NCBI RefSeq assembly: GCF_000970685.1
Contig: NZ_LAJB01000003.1
Span: 1-64,000, forward strand
Source: Domibacillus indicus
Lineage (GTDB): Bacteria > Bacillota > Bacilli > Bacillales > Domibacillaceae
DNA: 64,000 nt
Direction: 5' to 3'
Notes under the pieces: generated by a model
The model's input: the letters and a program-made list of their open reading frames with translations, nothing else
What the model was told of the DNA's origin: nothing
Databases searched by the model: none
Part shown: positions 9,043 to 18,071 of the stretch, piece after piece
Layout: the number at the start of each line of letters is the position of its first letter
How positions within the stretch are numbered: the stretch's first letter is position 1
Program-made: the position numbers and the translations under genes

Positions 9043-10251
9043 TTATAGCTGTGTGCTTTTTTTCTCACTGCGGGCCAGCCCAAAGTATGCAATCAGCGCC
9101 AGCATGCTGGCGCCAAAAATGGTCAGCCCCATCGGAATGGCCGTGTCTTCTCCCGCAATGCCGACAAGCGGGGACGTCAGTGAACCAAGCGCAAAAGGAA
9201 GCAGGCCTAAAAGCGCCGAGGCACTGCCGGCAATATGCCCCTGTGTTTCCATGGCCAGTGAAAATGCCGCTGTTCCGATAATCCCAATAGAAGAAACAAA
9301 AAAGAAAATTGGAATAACGATGGAAAAAAGAGGGCCGTGAACAAGCACCATAACCAGGAGTGTTATACTGGCCGCTGCAGACATAAGCAGGCCAAACCGC
9401 AGAAAGCGGGCTTCTGAAATGGTTTCAGAAAACCGGCCGACGACCTGGGTGCCAATCATAATGCCGATTCCATTCAGGCCAAACAGGATACTAAACATTT
9501 GCGGCGATACGCCATAAATATTTTGATACACGAAAGGTGTGCCGGAGACATATGCAAAGATACCGCCGACCATAAAGCCCTGCGCCAGTGCATAGCCCAT
9601 AAATTCACGGCTTTTCACCAGAGAACCGAAGCTGCGGAACGTCTGCATAATATTGCTCGGCTGCCGCCTTTCCACAGGCAGCGTTTCATCCAGCCTCCAC
9701 GTTACGATCAGCATTAATGTAATGCCAACTGCACTTAGCACCAGAAAAACGCCGGACCAGTCTGTAAAAGCAAGAATGCCGCCGCCGATAATCGGCGCCA
9801 GAATCGGGCCTAAATTGTTGACCAGCATAAGCAGAGAGAAAAACTTGGTCAGCTCGCGCCCGCTGTACATATCACGCACAACCGCGCGGGAAATGACAAG
9901 ACCTCCTGCCGCTGAAAAGCCCTGCACTACCCTTGCAGCGATAAACCAGTAAATTGACGGCGCAAATGCGCATAAAATAGATGCAATAAAGTATAAAAAC
10001 AGGAAAAAAGTAAGCGGCTTTTTCCGCCCGCGCACATCACTCATCGGCCCAATAATAATTTGCCCGAGGGCCAGGCCGACCAGGCAGGCAGTTAAGCTGA
10101 TCTGCACCAATGATGCCGTTGTCCCATAGTCATCAGCAATAGTTGGAAATGAAGGCAAATACATATCGATAGTAAACGGGCCCATTGCGCCCAGTGCCCC
10201 GAGAAGCAGTGCCATCTGGGTTCTCTTGCTGCTCTGTATTTCTGTGTTCAA
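9043..10251 (-). CDS. Bcr/CflA-family MFS drug exporter
   Basis: The 402-residue protein has 12 predicted membrane segments and the signature of the DHA1 Bcr/CflA branch: MGPFTIDMYLPSFP in the first helix, GPMSDVRGRKKPL (motif A) after helix 2, and RVVQGFSAAGGLVISRA in helix 4. Members expel bicyclomycin, sulfonamides and other small molecules by proton antiport. The start is a TTG at 10251, since AAGGAGGAG precedes it by eight bases; an ATG ten codons upstream sits before that site. The substrate cannot be told from sequence. Confidence 0.88.
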   Translation of the reverse strand: MNTEIQSSKRTQMALLLGALGAMGPFTIDMYLPSFPTIADDYGTTASLVQISLTACLVGLALGQIIIGPMSDVRGRKKPLTFFLFLYFIASILCAFAPSIYWFIAARVVQGFSAAGGLVISRAVVRDMYSGRELTKFFSLLMLVNNLGPILAPIIGGGILAFTDWSGVFLVLSAVGITLMLIVTWRLDETLPVERRQPSNIMQTFRSFGSLVKSREFMGYALAQGFMVGGIFAYVSGTPFVYQNIYGVSPQMFSILFGLNGIGIMIGTQVVGRFSETISEARFLRFGLLMSAAASITLLVMVLVHGPLFSIVIPIFFFVSSIGIIGTAAFSLAMETQGHIAGSASALLGLLPFALGSLTSPLVGIAGEDTAIPMGLTIFGASMLALIAYFGLARSEKKSTQL

Positions 10252-10515
10252 ACTGTACACTCCTCCTTGTCTGCAAAGCAAAAACTTCTTTTTTCACAAT
10301 ATGAACAGTATAGCGGATTTCATTAAAGCCGCCCAGCAATCAAGCTTGAACAGATATAAATGGAACAAAAAAAGCATATAAAACCATCGTCTTTCGCGTA
10401 TTCTGCAGGCAAACGGCAAAAAGCTGTACTTTTTTTTTCAGCCTTTCACAATAAAAATGAAACTATTTTTCGCTTTACCCGTATAAAAACAAAAACAGGA
10501 AAGCAGGGATGTTTT

Positions 10516-10683
10516 ATGTTAAAAAAGCTTCTTAAGCAGGTATTGCAGCAAAAATCTTCTCATGGCCGCCGTTATTCCAGCAGTGATCACCGGTATCGCA
10601 AGCATTCCCATCATTCGTCCAGGCACGGGCATCATTACTATAAGAAAAGACGCGGTTCTTCTTTCAGCTCTTACAGCAGCTAA
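10516..10683 (+). CDS. Small His/Ser/Arg-rich protein, 55 aa
   Basis: The short product starts MLKKLLKQVLQQ and continues into a strongly basic stretch with alternating histidine, serine, arginine and tyrosine (for example SSRHGHHYYKKRRGSSF). It has no cysteine and no membrane segment. Its stop codon lies five bases before the start of the protein kinase gene, so the two are almost certainly co-transcribed. A role as kinase substrate or anchor is only a guess, based on the serine content and the context. The start is chosen after GCAGGGAT, a moderate site. Confidence 0.6.
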   Translation: MLKKLLKQVLQQKSSHGRRYSSSDHRYRKHSHHSSRHGHHYYKKRRGSSFSSYSS

Positions 10684-10688
10684 GAAAC

Positions 10689-11477
10689 ATGGATTTTATT
10701 TACAATCTGTTTGAACGGCCGCTGAAGCCCGGGACACTGGTTCGCGGCCGTTTTAAGATCACCAGCCTGCTCGGCAAAGGAAGCTACGGCCTCACCTATA
10801 AAGCAGAAGACCTTCAAACCGGCAGGCTGGCAGCAGTGAAGCAGCTGCGCAGACGAAAACGCCACAAGCAGGAGGAAATCGAATTCTTCCGGCAGGAGGC
10901 AGACTTCCTGCAGCAGCTTCACCACCCGTCCATCCCCTCACTGACCGCTTCATTTGAAGAAAAAGGCGTGCCGTTTCTTGTGATGGATTACATTGAAGCA
11001 CCTAATTTTGAAGAATTGATTTTCCATGAAAACCAGATGTATACCGAAGAAGAAGTGTTTTCCATATTACTCAGTATTTTGGAAGTCATGCAGTACTTCC
11101 ATCAAAAAGGCATTGTACACCGTGATCTGCGCATTCCGAATATATTGTGGGACGGTGCGGCCATATATATAATCGATTTTGGCCTGGCCCGGCGGCTTGG
11201 CTCCAGGCCCTCTTTTTCCCGCAAACGAAAAAAAGAGCATCCCCTGTTTCGGGAGCTGTCGGTTCGCAGTGACTTTTTTGCGCTCGGCCACTTTGCCCTG
11301 TTTCTGCTGTATTCCGCCTTTGAGCCGGAATCAAAAAAAGAAAAAAGCTGGGAGGAAGAGCTTGTGCTTTCCCCTGCTGCGCACCGGACAATCCGCCGCA
11401 TGCTTCAGCTTGATATGCCCTATGAAACAGCCGGGGAACTGATAATGGATATAAAGAAAATTACCGCGATCAAATAA
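10689..11477 (+). CDS. Eukaryotic-like Ser/Thr protein kinase, YrzF/YbdM type
   Basis: The 262-residue protein is a minimal kinase domain without membrane or PASTA segments. Visible motifs are the glycine-rich loop GKGSYGLTYKA (residues 29-39), the ATP-anchoring lysine K51 in AAVKQL, the catalytic loop HRDLRIPN with D146 and N151, and the DFG motif with D163. The lysine usual in HRDLKPEN is an arginine, which changes the phosphate-contacting residue. Short kinases of this kind (YrzF, YbdM) are known in bacilli with poorly defined targets. It is coupled to the small His/Ser-rich gene upstream and ends at a shared terminator. Confidence 0.85.
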   Translation: MDFIYNLFERPLKPGTLVRGRFKITSLLGKGSYGLTYKAEDLQTGRLAAVKQLRRRKRHKQEEIEFFRQEADFLQQLHHPSIPSLTASFEEKGVPFLVMDYIEAPNFEELIFHENQMYTEEEVFSILLSILEVMQYFHQKGIVHRDLRIPNILWDGAAIYIIDFGLARRLGSRPSFSRKRKKEHPLFRELSVRSDFFALGHFALFLLYSAFEPESKKEKSWEEELVLSPAAHRTIRRMLQLDMPYETAGELIMDIKKITAIK

Positions 11478-11479
11478 AA

Positions 11480-11520
11480 AAAGAAGGGGTGTCTTCTATT
11501 TTGGAGACACCTCTTTTTTT
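11480..11520. terminator. Terminator between kinase and SLH protein genes
   Basis: AGGGGTGTCT and AGACACCTCT pair around a ten-base loop, with T or A runs on each side, between convergent genes. Confidence 0.85.
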
Positions 11521-11525
11521 CCGGC

Positions 11526-12629
11526 TTATTCACTTATCTGTTCAATAACCGATGTTACAGCGAAGTCATCGGCTTTGTATTCTGCTTTTACTTCTCCGTA
11601 CCGTTTGGCAAAGTAAGAGCGGATGACGGCCCCGTCCTCTGTCCGCTCCAGGACAACAACATTATTAAACATACGAAGCGGCGTGTTTAAAACTGCATCA
11701 TCATCTGTTACTGTCCAGCCGTCGAATGAGGCTCCCTCTTCAAGCGGCGCTTTTAAATAAACAGAAATGGGAGCAAGCGATTCCAGTTCTCCTGGCGCAG
11801 GCTTATAATCGTTATATTGCTCGGCCTCTTCCCTGATAATCGTGACCCGGTCTTCTTCCAGCCGGAATGTCCGGGCAGCCACGGTCCCGCCATTATCCTC
11901 ATATACCGTCACATGCCGCTTGTCATGCCAGACGGTGCGGGCAGTATAGGAAGCGTATTCTATCCCTTCTCCCCGGAACGAAGCAGTCTGTCCGTCATCC
12001 AGGAAATAGTCCTGCCAGTCCTCTTCCTCTGCCTCTGGCTCGTACGCGTATGCTCGGTGCAAGAACGCGGCAAATTGTTCACGTGTTACTGCCAAATTCG
12101 GCCGGTACAGCTCGTTTGAATAGCCATTTGCAATGCCGGCTGCTGTTACATTTTCAATAAATGGATAAGCGGCGGAATGCGGTGAAACATCCGCAAAATC
12201 AATATCGGCTGTTTTTTGTAATTCAAACGCACGCCCTATTAAAATGGCCGTCTGTCCGCGCGTAACAGGATCGTTCGGGCGGTATGTCCCATCTGAAAAG
12301 CCGGAAATCACACCCGCCTTCACTGCCGCTGCAATATAGCCGGCCGCGGCGCTCGATGGATGAACATCTGAAAAGGATGCGGATTTTTCTTTTTCATTCA
12401 GGCCAAGCGCCCGGCCAAGAAAAATGGCTGCCTGCCCGCGTGTCACTTCTGCTTTCGGCTGGAATGTTCCATCCGAATACCCGCTGATAATCTTTGAATC
12501 TGACAAAACATCAATAGCCTCATAGAAACGGTTTGTCTCCGGTACGTCTGAAAAAAACGCGGCATCCGCAGATGAAACGGCCATACCAAAAGAAAGCACC
12601 GCTCCTGCTGCCACTGCTGAAAATTTCAT
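11526..12629 (-). CDS. S-layer homology domain surface protein
   Basis: The 367-residue protein has a Sec signal peptide (residues 1-23, ending SSADA-A) and three SLH repeats at about 25-70, 85-130 and 145-190. Each shows the family core of FSDV, a GYSDGTFxP-type turn and VTRGQ. SLH domains anchor proteins to pyruvylated secondary cell wall polymer. The C-terminal 170 residues are acidic and predicted to be beta-rich, and I recognise no known domain in them. The gene is single. It implies that the organism displays an SLH-bound surface layer or surface proteins. Confidence 0.9.
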   Translation of the reverse strand: MKFSAVAAGAVLSFGMAVSSADAAFFSDVPETNRFYEAIDVLSDSKIISGYSDGTFQPKAEVTRGQAAIFLGRALGLNEKEKSASFSDVHPSSAAAGYIAAAVKAGVISGFSDGTYRPNDPVTRGQTAILIGRAFELQKTADIDFADVSPHSAAYPFIENVTAAGIANGYSNELYRPNLAVTREQFAAFLHRAYAYEPEAEEEDWQDYFLDDGQTASFRGEGIEYASYTARTVWHDKRHVTVYEDNGGTVAARTFRLEEDRVTIIREEAEQYNDYKPAPGELESLAPISVYLKAPLEEGASFDGWTVTDDDAVLNTPLRMFNNVVVLERTEDGAVIRSYFAKRYGEVKAEYKADDFAVTSVIEQISE

Positions 12630-12719
12630 TTTACTGCCTCCCCTCCATAATTACCATGAAATGGTTATACGCTGTTATTTCCCCTGTACCTTTCTTAACT
12701 CTTTCACATATAAACTTCT

Positions 12720-13463
12720 TTATGTGTGAATCAGTCCGCTAAATACCATGAGCACGTTGATACAAAAATGCCATATTACAGCCGGGACCAGGCTTTTTGA
12801 CTGCACGGTAATCAGCCCGTAAAAAAGGCCGCCAAGCGCAAAAGCGAAACAAATCGGCCAGGAAAAGCCGAGAGAATAATGCTGAAGCCCGAAGCCAAGG
12901 CTTGTCACCCACAATGCAGTTCGAACGCCGATTAATGCAGAAAACCGGCTCAACAGCAGCCCCCGCCAGATCCATTCTTCCAGTAGAGCATTGGTCAGCG
13001 AAAAGACCAGAGCTAACACGAAAGCTTCTTTTATGTACAGCCAGCCATTTTGCATGATAAACGGCAAAAAAACGAGCACGTTACTGAACAGGGCAATAAG
13101 CAAAAAACGCTTGATGGTTGTACGGTGAAACGGCAGCACAAATGGAGCATGCCAGTCAGGCTTTTGAAAGAAAAAAGCCGGCGCCGAACCGCCCAAAAGC
13201 CACAATGGGAGCACAACGAAAAGCAAGGATGCCCGCTTTAAAAAGATTTCCCACTCTCTCGGGCCAGTATTTCCAATAAGCTCCGTAGAGACAAACAAGT
13301 AAGCACTGAATCCTACACTAAATAAAAAGCTTGTCCAAAGAAAGGACTTGTCCCGTTCACTGCCTGAGAAAAACAAAAAAATTCCTAATACAAAGCAGAA
13401 AATGGCCAGCGCTGGATTCTCCAGCTGAATACCGGCTACAAGCCCGATAAACAGTCCAGCCAA
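12720..13463 (-). CDS. CPBP-family intramembrane glutamic endopeptidase
   Basis: The protein has seven to eight membrane segments. It carries the CPBP (Abi) motifs in order: EEWIWRG (EExxxR) near residue 155, FGLQH (FxxxH) near 187, and WHFCIN (HxxxN/B) near 227. Such proteases cleave within membranes and include bacteriocin self-immunity proteins and CAAX proteases. The coordinates use a TTG at 13463, which has no good ribosome binding site. A better-placed but rare ATT codon at 13496, eight bases after AAGGAAG, would add the eleven residues ISGIQEKRHLF. The gene has no obvious partner. Confidence 0.8.
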   Translation of the reverse strand: MAGLFIGLVAGIQLENPALAIFCFVLGIFLFFSGSERDKSFLWTSFLFSVGFSAYLFVSTELIGNTGPREWEIFLKRASLLFVVLPLWLLGGSAPAFFFQKPDWHAPFVLPFHRTTIKRFLLIALFSNVLVFLPFIMQNGWLYIKEAFVLALVFSLTNALLEEWIWRGLLLSRFSALIGVRTALWVTSLGFGLQHYSLGFSWPICFAFALGGLFYGLITVQSKSLVPAVIWHFCINVLMVFSGLIHT

Positions 13464-13559
13464 AAAAAGATGCCGTTTTTCCTGTATGCCGCTAATATCC
13501 CATTCTTCCTTTCTTTTTTCTTTATTTTACCTCTTTACTAACGGCTTAGGAATAGAAAA

Positions 13560-13762
13560 AGCTGTCCTCTTGTTTTGAGGACAGCTCAGGCTGTTGACAA
13601 ACGCCCACTTTCTGCGTCACTTGCCGGCTGTGAATGCTCATGACCCCAAAAGGTCACTCCGCTTCCCAGCCGGCGGCGTTCCTGGAAAGCCAAACGTTTT
13701 CAATCAACCTGCGTTCTAACTTTGTCTACACTCTCAGATGTCCTCTTGTTTTGAGGGCAGCT
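13560..13762 (+). repeat. Dispersed terminator-linked repeat, copy 2 (complete)
   Basis: A core of about 152 bp (13587-13738) runs from CAGGCTGTTGACAAACG to TTTGTCTACACTCTCAGA. It contains the internal hairpin TGACCCCAAAAGGTCA and the arms GCCGGCTG...CAGCCGGC. It is bounded by a 24-bp direct repeat, TGTCCTCTTGTTTTGAGG plus six more bases, at 13563-13586 and 13739-13762, with one mismatch. Each direct repeat is itself a terminator hairpin. On the minus strand the left one has a T tail and would terminate the aldo/keto reductase transcript. Confidence 0.85.
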
Positions 13763-13769
13763 TTGTTTG

Positions 13770-14702
13770 TTACTGGAATACCCGGTCAATTTGATTGATT
13801 TCCTTTTCTGTGAGGGAAATCTCAAGGGTTTTCAGGTTATCAAGCACCTGGTCCGCCCGCTTTGCGCCTGGAATAATCACATCAATGGCGTCGCGTGTTA
13901 AATACCAGGCCAGCACAACATGGGCAAGCTCGGCGCCTTTCGCTTCTGCAATCGGGCGGATTTGTTCGACTTTTTCCAAATTTTTCGCAAACACATCCTT
14001 CTGGAAATACGGCAGCCCGTTCCGCAGATCATCAAACGTGGCATTTTTATCGTATTTTCCTGTTAACAGCCCGGATGCAAGAGGGAAATACGGAACAAAT
14101 GAAATATTTTGCTCCGTCATATAGGGGAACAGCTCTTGTTCCGCTCCGCGCGCAAGCAGATTGTATTCTCCCTGGAATACATCTACATACCCGTCTTTGT
14201 TCGCCTCTTTCAGCTGCTCGATTGAAAAGTTCGAGACACCAATATGACGGATCTTCCCGGCGTCTTTTAATTCTTTTAAAGCGCCAACGGCCTCGTCTTT
14301 CGGTGTTTTTTCATCCGGGAAATGAATATAAAACAAATCAATATAATCGGTCTGCAGGCGGCTCAGCGCTTCATCGACTGCCCTTTTCAAGAATGCCGGC
14401 GAATTGTTGAATTTCTCCCCGTCCTCTGTGAGAACATGGGCCGCCTTGGTCGCAATTACTGCTTCTGACCGGCTGCCGCGTTCTTTCAGCACCTCGCCAA
14501 TCAGCTCTTCAGAACGCTCAGGTCCGTAAATAAAGGCTGTATCAAGAAAATTGATCCCGTGATTAAGCGCCGTGCGAACCATTTCGCGGCCTGCTTCTTC
14601 ATCAAGGTTCGGATATAAGTTATGGCCTCCCACCGCATTCGCTCCAAAGCCGATCGGGTTAACCCGAAGATCTGTTTTGCCGATTTGCACTTGCTTGGTC
14701 AT
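13770..14702 (-). CDS. Aldo/keto reductase
   Basis: The 310-residue protein is an NADPH-dependent TIM-barrel oxidoreductase. It shows the catalytic tetrad region with D56 in [13 protein letters not shown] (Asp and Tyr), a lysine in VIATKA, and the histidine in [10 protein letters not shown]. The cofactor-binding C-terminal segment reads [15 protein letters not shown]. The LGxSN-type motif (IGVSNFS) is also present. It resembles the general-stress aldo/keto reductases of bacilli (IolS/YcsN type). The substrate is unknown. A ribosome binding site AAAAGGAGACG precedes the ATG at 14702. Confidence 0.92.
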   Translation of the reverse strand: MTKQVQIGKTDLRVNPIGFGANAVGGHNLYPNLDEEAGREMVRTALNHGINFLDTAFIYGPERSEELIGEVLKERGSRSEAVIATKAAHVLTEDGEKFNNSPAFLKRAVDEALSRLQTDYIDLFYIHFPDEKTPKDEAVGALKELKDAGKIRHIGVSNFSIEQLKEANKDGYVDVFQGEYNLLARGAEQELFPYMTEQNISFVPYFPLASGLLTGKYDKNATFDDLRNGLPYFQKDVFAKNLEKVEQIRPIAEAKGAELAHVVLAWYLTRDAIDVIIPGAKRADQVLDNLKTLEISLTEKEINQIDRVFQ

Positions 14703-14788
14703 TATGTATCGTCTCCTTTTCGATTTTCCACTCTTTTCGTATTACCGAAAACAAATCTATTTAAACGCTTCTGCTTGCAGATACAGCT

Positions 14789-15358
14789 TTATTTTATCGA
14801 ATAAACAGTCGTGCTCCAATGCTTTCTATTGATCTTTTTTGGGCCGGACCAGCCCATCTTGATCAGCTGAACAGCGAGCAGCTGATTAAAAAATTGATGG
14901 CCGACCAGTACAACATGCTGGTGCTCTGCCGCATACTCTGCAAGCTTTCGCGCTCCGGCTTCTGCTCTTCGAAGCGCGTCTTTCAACGATTCACATCCGG
15001 GTGAATACCCTGTACACCAGGCTGTTCTGAAAAAAGCCGACCAGGCGGAGGGGCGCAGCTTCACGCCCGGCAAATTCCATCGAGGAGCCGGCCGTTCTGC
15101 TTCGCGAAATACAGAATATGATTTTATGCGGCCCGCCGTCTTTAAGTAATCGGCTGACTCCATTGAACGCTTTAAATTACTTGTGATGACCAGCGGAGCC
15201 GCTTTCACCGCAGCCATTGTATCTGGAGGGCAGGCCGCCGCTTCTTGAACACCCGCTTCATTATAAGCGCGGACCCATTCTGTAAACTCCCGGCAGTTCA
15301 TTCGCCGATTGTCCTCATACGCAGATTTGCCATGCCTGATAAGGGAAATTGTCTGCAT
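14789..15358 (-). CDS. Histidine phosphatase superfamily protein
   Basis: The 189-residue product begins MQTISLIRHGKSAY, the RHG motif containing the phospho-accepting histidine. It has the second catalytic histidine in VVLVGHQFFNQLL near residue 153. The arginine of the first conserved pair after RHG is partly replaced (NRRMNCREF). The start at 15358 follows GGAGGAAGC, an excellent site. It follows the SRPBCC gene by 27 bases on the same strand, so the two are probably one transcript. The physiological substrate cannot be predicted. Confidence 0.85.
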   Translation of the reverse strand: MQTISLIRHGKSAYEDNRRMNCREFTEWVRAYNEAGVQEAAACPPDTMAAVKAAPLVITSNLKRSMESADYLKTAGRIKSYSVFREAERPAPRWNLPGVKLRPSAWSAFFRTAWCTGYSPGCESLKDALRRAEAGARKLAEYAAEHQHVVLVGHQFFNQLLAVQLIKMGWSGPKKINRKHWSTTVYSIK

Positions 15359-15385
15359 TTTTGCTTCCTCCAAAATGTTTATTCC

Positions 15386-15847
15386 TCACCCTGTTCCCTT
15401 CCGCTCAGCCATGCTTTTTAATTCCTGCGCACGGCCTGCAATAAAAGCTCTCATATACCGTTCTAAAAAAAGCCGGTCCGCCATTTTCCCGAGGAGGCCG
15501 AGCGGGCTTTTGTATTGAAAGGTATCCTCCATCACTGTTCCATTGCCGCTCTGGAGAAATTGATGGTGATGGGTAAAGGAGTGAAAGGCCCCTTTGATCA
15601 TGATATCCGTAAACTCATACGGCGGGTTCATAGCGGTGATTTGGGCGGTCAGCCGCTGCCGTATGCCAAAATGAACGGCTTCCCATGTGACCGTATCACC
15701 TTTTTTCATTAAGCCTGATGTTACCCCGCCAACAGCCCGTTCTCTCGTTCCTGCTGTTGATTGAACATGTGCTTCGACGTCTCGCGCCAGATCAAAACAA
15801 ATATGAATCGGCGCATGAATATAGGTCCTGCAATGAATAACCGGCAT
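15386..15847 (-). CDS. SRPBCC-family (START-like) protein
   Basis: The 153-residue protein has the START/Bet v 1 pattern: a first strand with IHAPIHICFDLARDVEAH, central strands WEAVHFGIRQRLTAQI and TDIMIKGAFHSFTHHHQFL, and a C-terminal helix ending MRAFIAGRAQELKSMAE. Such proteins have a hydrophobic cavity and bind lipids or other small ligands. In bacilli, similar proteins are sometimes annotated as cell division inhibitors without proof. It probably forms a two-gene operon with the downstream histidine phosphatase. Confidence 0.8.
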   Translation of the reverse strand: MPVIHCRTYIHAPIHICFDLARDVEAHVQSTAGTRERAVGGVTSGLMKKGDTVTWEAVHFGIRQRLTAQITAMNPPYEFTDIMIKGAFHSFTHHHQFLQSGNGTVMEDTFQYKSPLGLLGKMADRLFLERYMRAFIAGRAQELKSMAERKGTG

Positions 15848-15947
15848 CCTGCCACCTGCTTCTTTTTTTCTCTTATTATACAGTGTTTTCCACAGGGACT
15901 CTTACTATTCGCCGTTTCGGTTGCTGAGAGTGCAAAAGCCGGCCCGT

Positions 15948-16055
15948 TTAGCCGGTATAATGAAAATAGGGGCGGTTTTTCCCATAGTAAGGTCGAAAAA
16001 AAGAAATACCGCCCGAAGCATAGGAGATACCGGCTCAAAATAAAAAATACCGCCT
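15948..16055 (+). repeat. TACCGCC-type palindromic repeat, copy 2
   Basis: Reading plus, the order GCCGGTATAA, GGGGCGGTTTTT, AAATACCGCCCGAAGCA, GATACCGGC and AAAAAATACCGCC parallels the copy at 6346-6455 in the opposite orientation. It lies 19 bp beyond the stop codon of the symporter gene. GCCGGTAT and ATACCGGC pair perfectly, and the GGGGCGG and CCGCCC blocks provide a second nested pairing. Confidence 0.75.
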
Positions 16056-16073
16056 CTCAGCATTCAGGGTTTT

Positions 16074-17885
16074 TCACCGTGCATCATCATCGTTTCCGGC
16101 TTTTTTTATATGGCTTACTGCCGGCGGCACTTCCGTGGAAACGTTTTGCTCTTCGATATAGAGGCTGTACGTTTTATTCCATTTGCCGGCCGCAAGAGCT
16201 GCCAGAACAGCAGTGACGGCGGCCAATCCTGCCAGGGCAGGCCAAAAGTAAGGAGAGACGATTCCTTCCTGATACGCCAGGCCAATCGGCGAAAAGACGA
16301 TATACATTCCAAACATCAATCCGATCAGCAGAATGGCTGCAGCGAGCGAATACTTCCATGGCGTCATGTTAATTTGCGGCCGCGGCGTGTAGCTCCATGC
16401 TTTTTTTGCCGGATAAAGCTTTCCGATGGCCAGCATCATAGCCACCTCGGTAAAAAATAAAATGGCATATACGTGAATGTAATGAATGTCCAGCGGAACG
16501 CCAAAAAGCTGCTTCGTTCCCCAGATCATCATATAATAGGTGAGCACATGAAAACAGATGGCTATTTTTGCAGCGATCGGCGGCACCCTTTTTGCAAAAA
16601 TGCCCACTAATACAACAGCAATGATTGGTATATTAAAAAAGCCGGTAAAGCGGCGGATTAATTCCCACAGCCCATCCGGCGCATACATAAGCAGCGGTGA
16701 TACGCAGAAGCTGACAATGGCCAGGGCCGCAGTGAACCATTTGCTTAAGCCGAGCAGCCTGGCATCGGACAATTCCGGCTTCAGCGGCTGGATAACATCA
16801 AGCGCAAACATGGTTGCCGCAGAATTGATCAGGGCGTTGAATGTGCTGAATACAGCTCCGAGCAGCACCACTAAAAAGAAGCCCTGCAAATACCACGGCA
16901 AAATATTGGCCACAAGCGTCGGATAAGCCAGGTCAATCGAGGGTAAATTCCCTCCATATGAATGAAACGCAATCACTCCTGGAAGCATCATCAAAACAGG
17001 AACCAGCAGTTTAAAGAAGCCGGCAAACAAAACGCCTTTCTGCCCTTCTGCCAAATTTCGGGCGCCGAGTGTCCGCTGAATCGCGTATTGATTGGTTCCC
17101 CAGTAAAAAAGATTGGCCCAGATCATGCCGGTAAAAATCGTGGCAAATGGAACGGAATCAGTGCTGGAGCCGACAGCATTCAGCTTTTCTGGGTGGCTGG
17201 CCGCCAGGATTTTTAGCCCTTCTGCTGCATTCCCGCCCCCAAGCTCATAAAGGGCTATCAGCGGAATTAGTGTACAAATAACGAGCAGGCCGATGCCAAT
17301 AAACGTGTCCGAAACCGCGATCGCTTTCATTCCCCCAAAAATAGCAAAGAACGCTCCTATGATTCCAATCAGCCACACCATAAGCCAGACTGATTCCGTA
17401 TAGGAAATGCCGAGTACATGCTGCACATCAAACAGCTTCATAACGCCCAGCGCGCCGGAATATAAAGTGGAAGGAATCGTCACCAGCACATAGCCAAGCA
17501 TAAACAAAATAACCGTCAGCCTTCTTACACCTTCGTCATAGCGGTCCCGCAAAAATTGCGGAAGCGTTGTAAAAGCGCCGCCCAGGTATCTTGGCAGCAA
17601 AAGAAGCGCCATAATCACAATCGCCATAACCGCCGTTACTTCCCACGCCATATTGGTCATGTTCGTGCCGTACGACTGTCCGTTTAAGCCTACCATCTGT
17701 TCAGCTGACAGGTTCGTTAAAATAAGAGCCCCGGCAATAAAGCCGCCGCCCAGTCCTCTGCCTGCCAGAAAATAGCCTTCGGTTGTTGAATTGGAGCCTT
17801 TTGACTTTTTATAGGTCCAGAGGCCAAGCAGGGCAATGACCACCGCACCCGACAATAGTGTGAACAAACTGTTTTGTCCGTCCAC
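16074..17885 (-). CDS. Sodium:solute symporter (SSS family)
   Basis: The 603-residue membrane protein has about 14 transmembrane helices in the LeuT-like SSS fold. It shows the family markers GYFLAGRGLGGGFIAGALILTN near the N-terminus and FxGGMKAIAVSDTFIG in the middle. It is closest in style to SGLT-like symporters of the YidK type, which couple sodium entry to sugar or other solute uptake. The substrate is unknown. The start is a GTG at 17885 after AAAGGAGCG. It has no partner genes. A TACCGCC-type repeat directly follows its stop. Confidence 0.9.
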   Translation of the reverse strand: MDGQNSLFTLLSGAVVIALLGLWTYKKSKGSNSTTEGYFLAGRGLGGGFIAGALILTNLSAEQMVGLNGQSYGTNMTNMAWEVTAVMAIVIMALLLLPRYLGGAFTTLPQFLRDRYDEGVRRLTVILFMLGYVLVTIPSTLYSGALGVMKLFDVQHVLGISYTESVWLMVWLIGIIGAFFAIFGGMKAIAVSDTFIGIGLLVICTLIPLIALYELGGGNAAEGLKILAASHPEKLNAVGSSTDSVPFATIFTGMIWANLFYWGTNQYAIQRTLGARNLAEGQKGVLFAGFFKLLVPVLMMLPGVIAFHSYGGNLPSIDLAYPTLVANILPWYLQGFFLVVLLGAVFSTFNALINSAATMFALDVIQPLKPELSDARLLGLSKWFTAALAIVSFCVSPLLMYAPDGLWELIRRFTGFFNIPIIAVVLVGIFAKRVPPIAAKIAICFHVLTYYMMIWGTKQLFGVPLDIHYIHVYAILFFTEVAMMLAIGKLYPAKKAWSYTPRPQINMTPWKYSLAAAILLIGLMFGMYIVFSPIGLAYQEGIVSPYFWPALAGLAAVTAVLAALAAGKWNKTYSLYIEEQNVSTEVPPAVSHIKKAGNDDDAR

Positions 17886-18071
17886 TTGTTTTCGCTCCTT
17901 TCTTTTGAAAACTCAAAGCTCTGGCGGATACTCCCTTTCTTTGAAAAAAGACCGAAAACTATGTATGATCGCGCAAATGCCAGCAAGCTCCGCCATAAAG
18001 GCTTTTTTAGCCTGCCTTCTTCTACCCTTCTTGAACGGCATTAAACCTTCTGGGCCGGGCGTCTTTGAATT

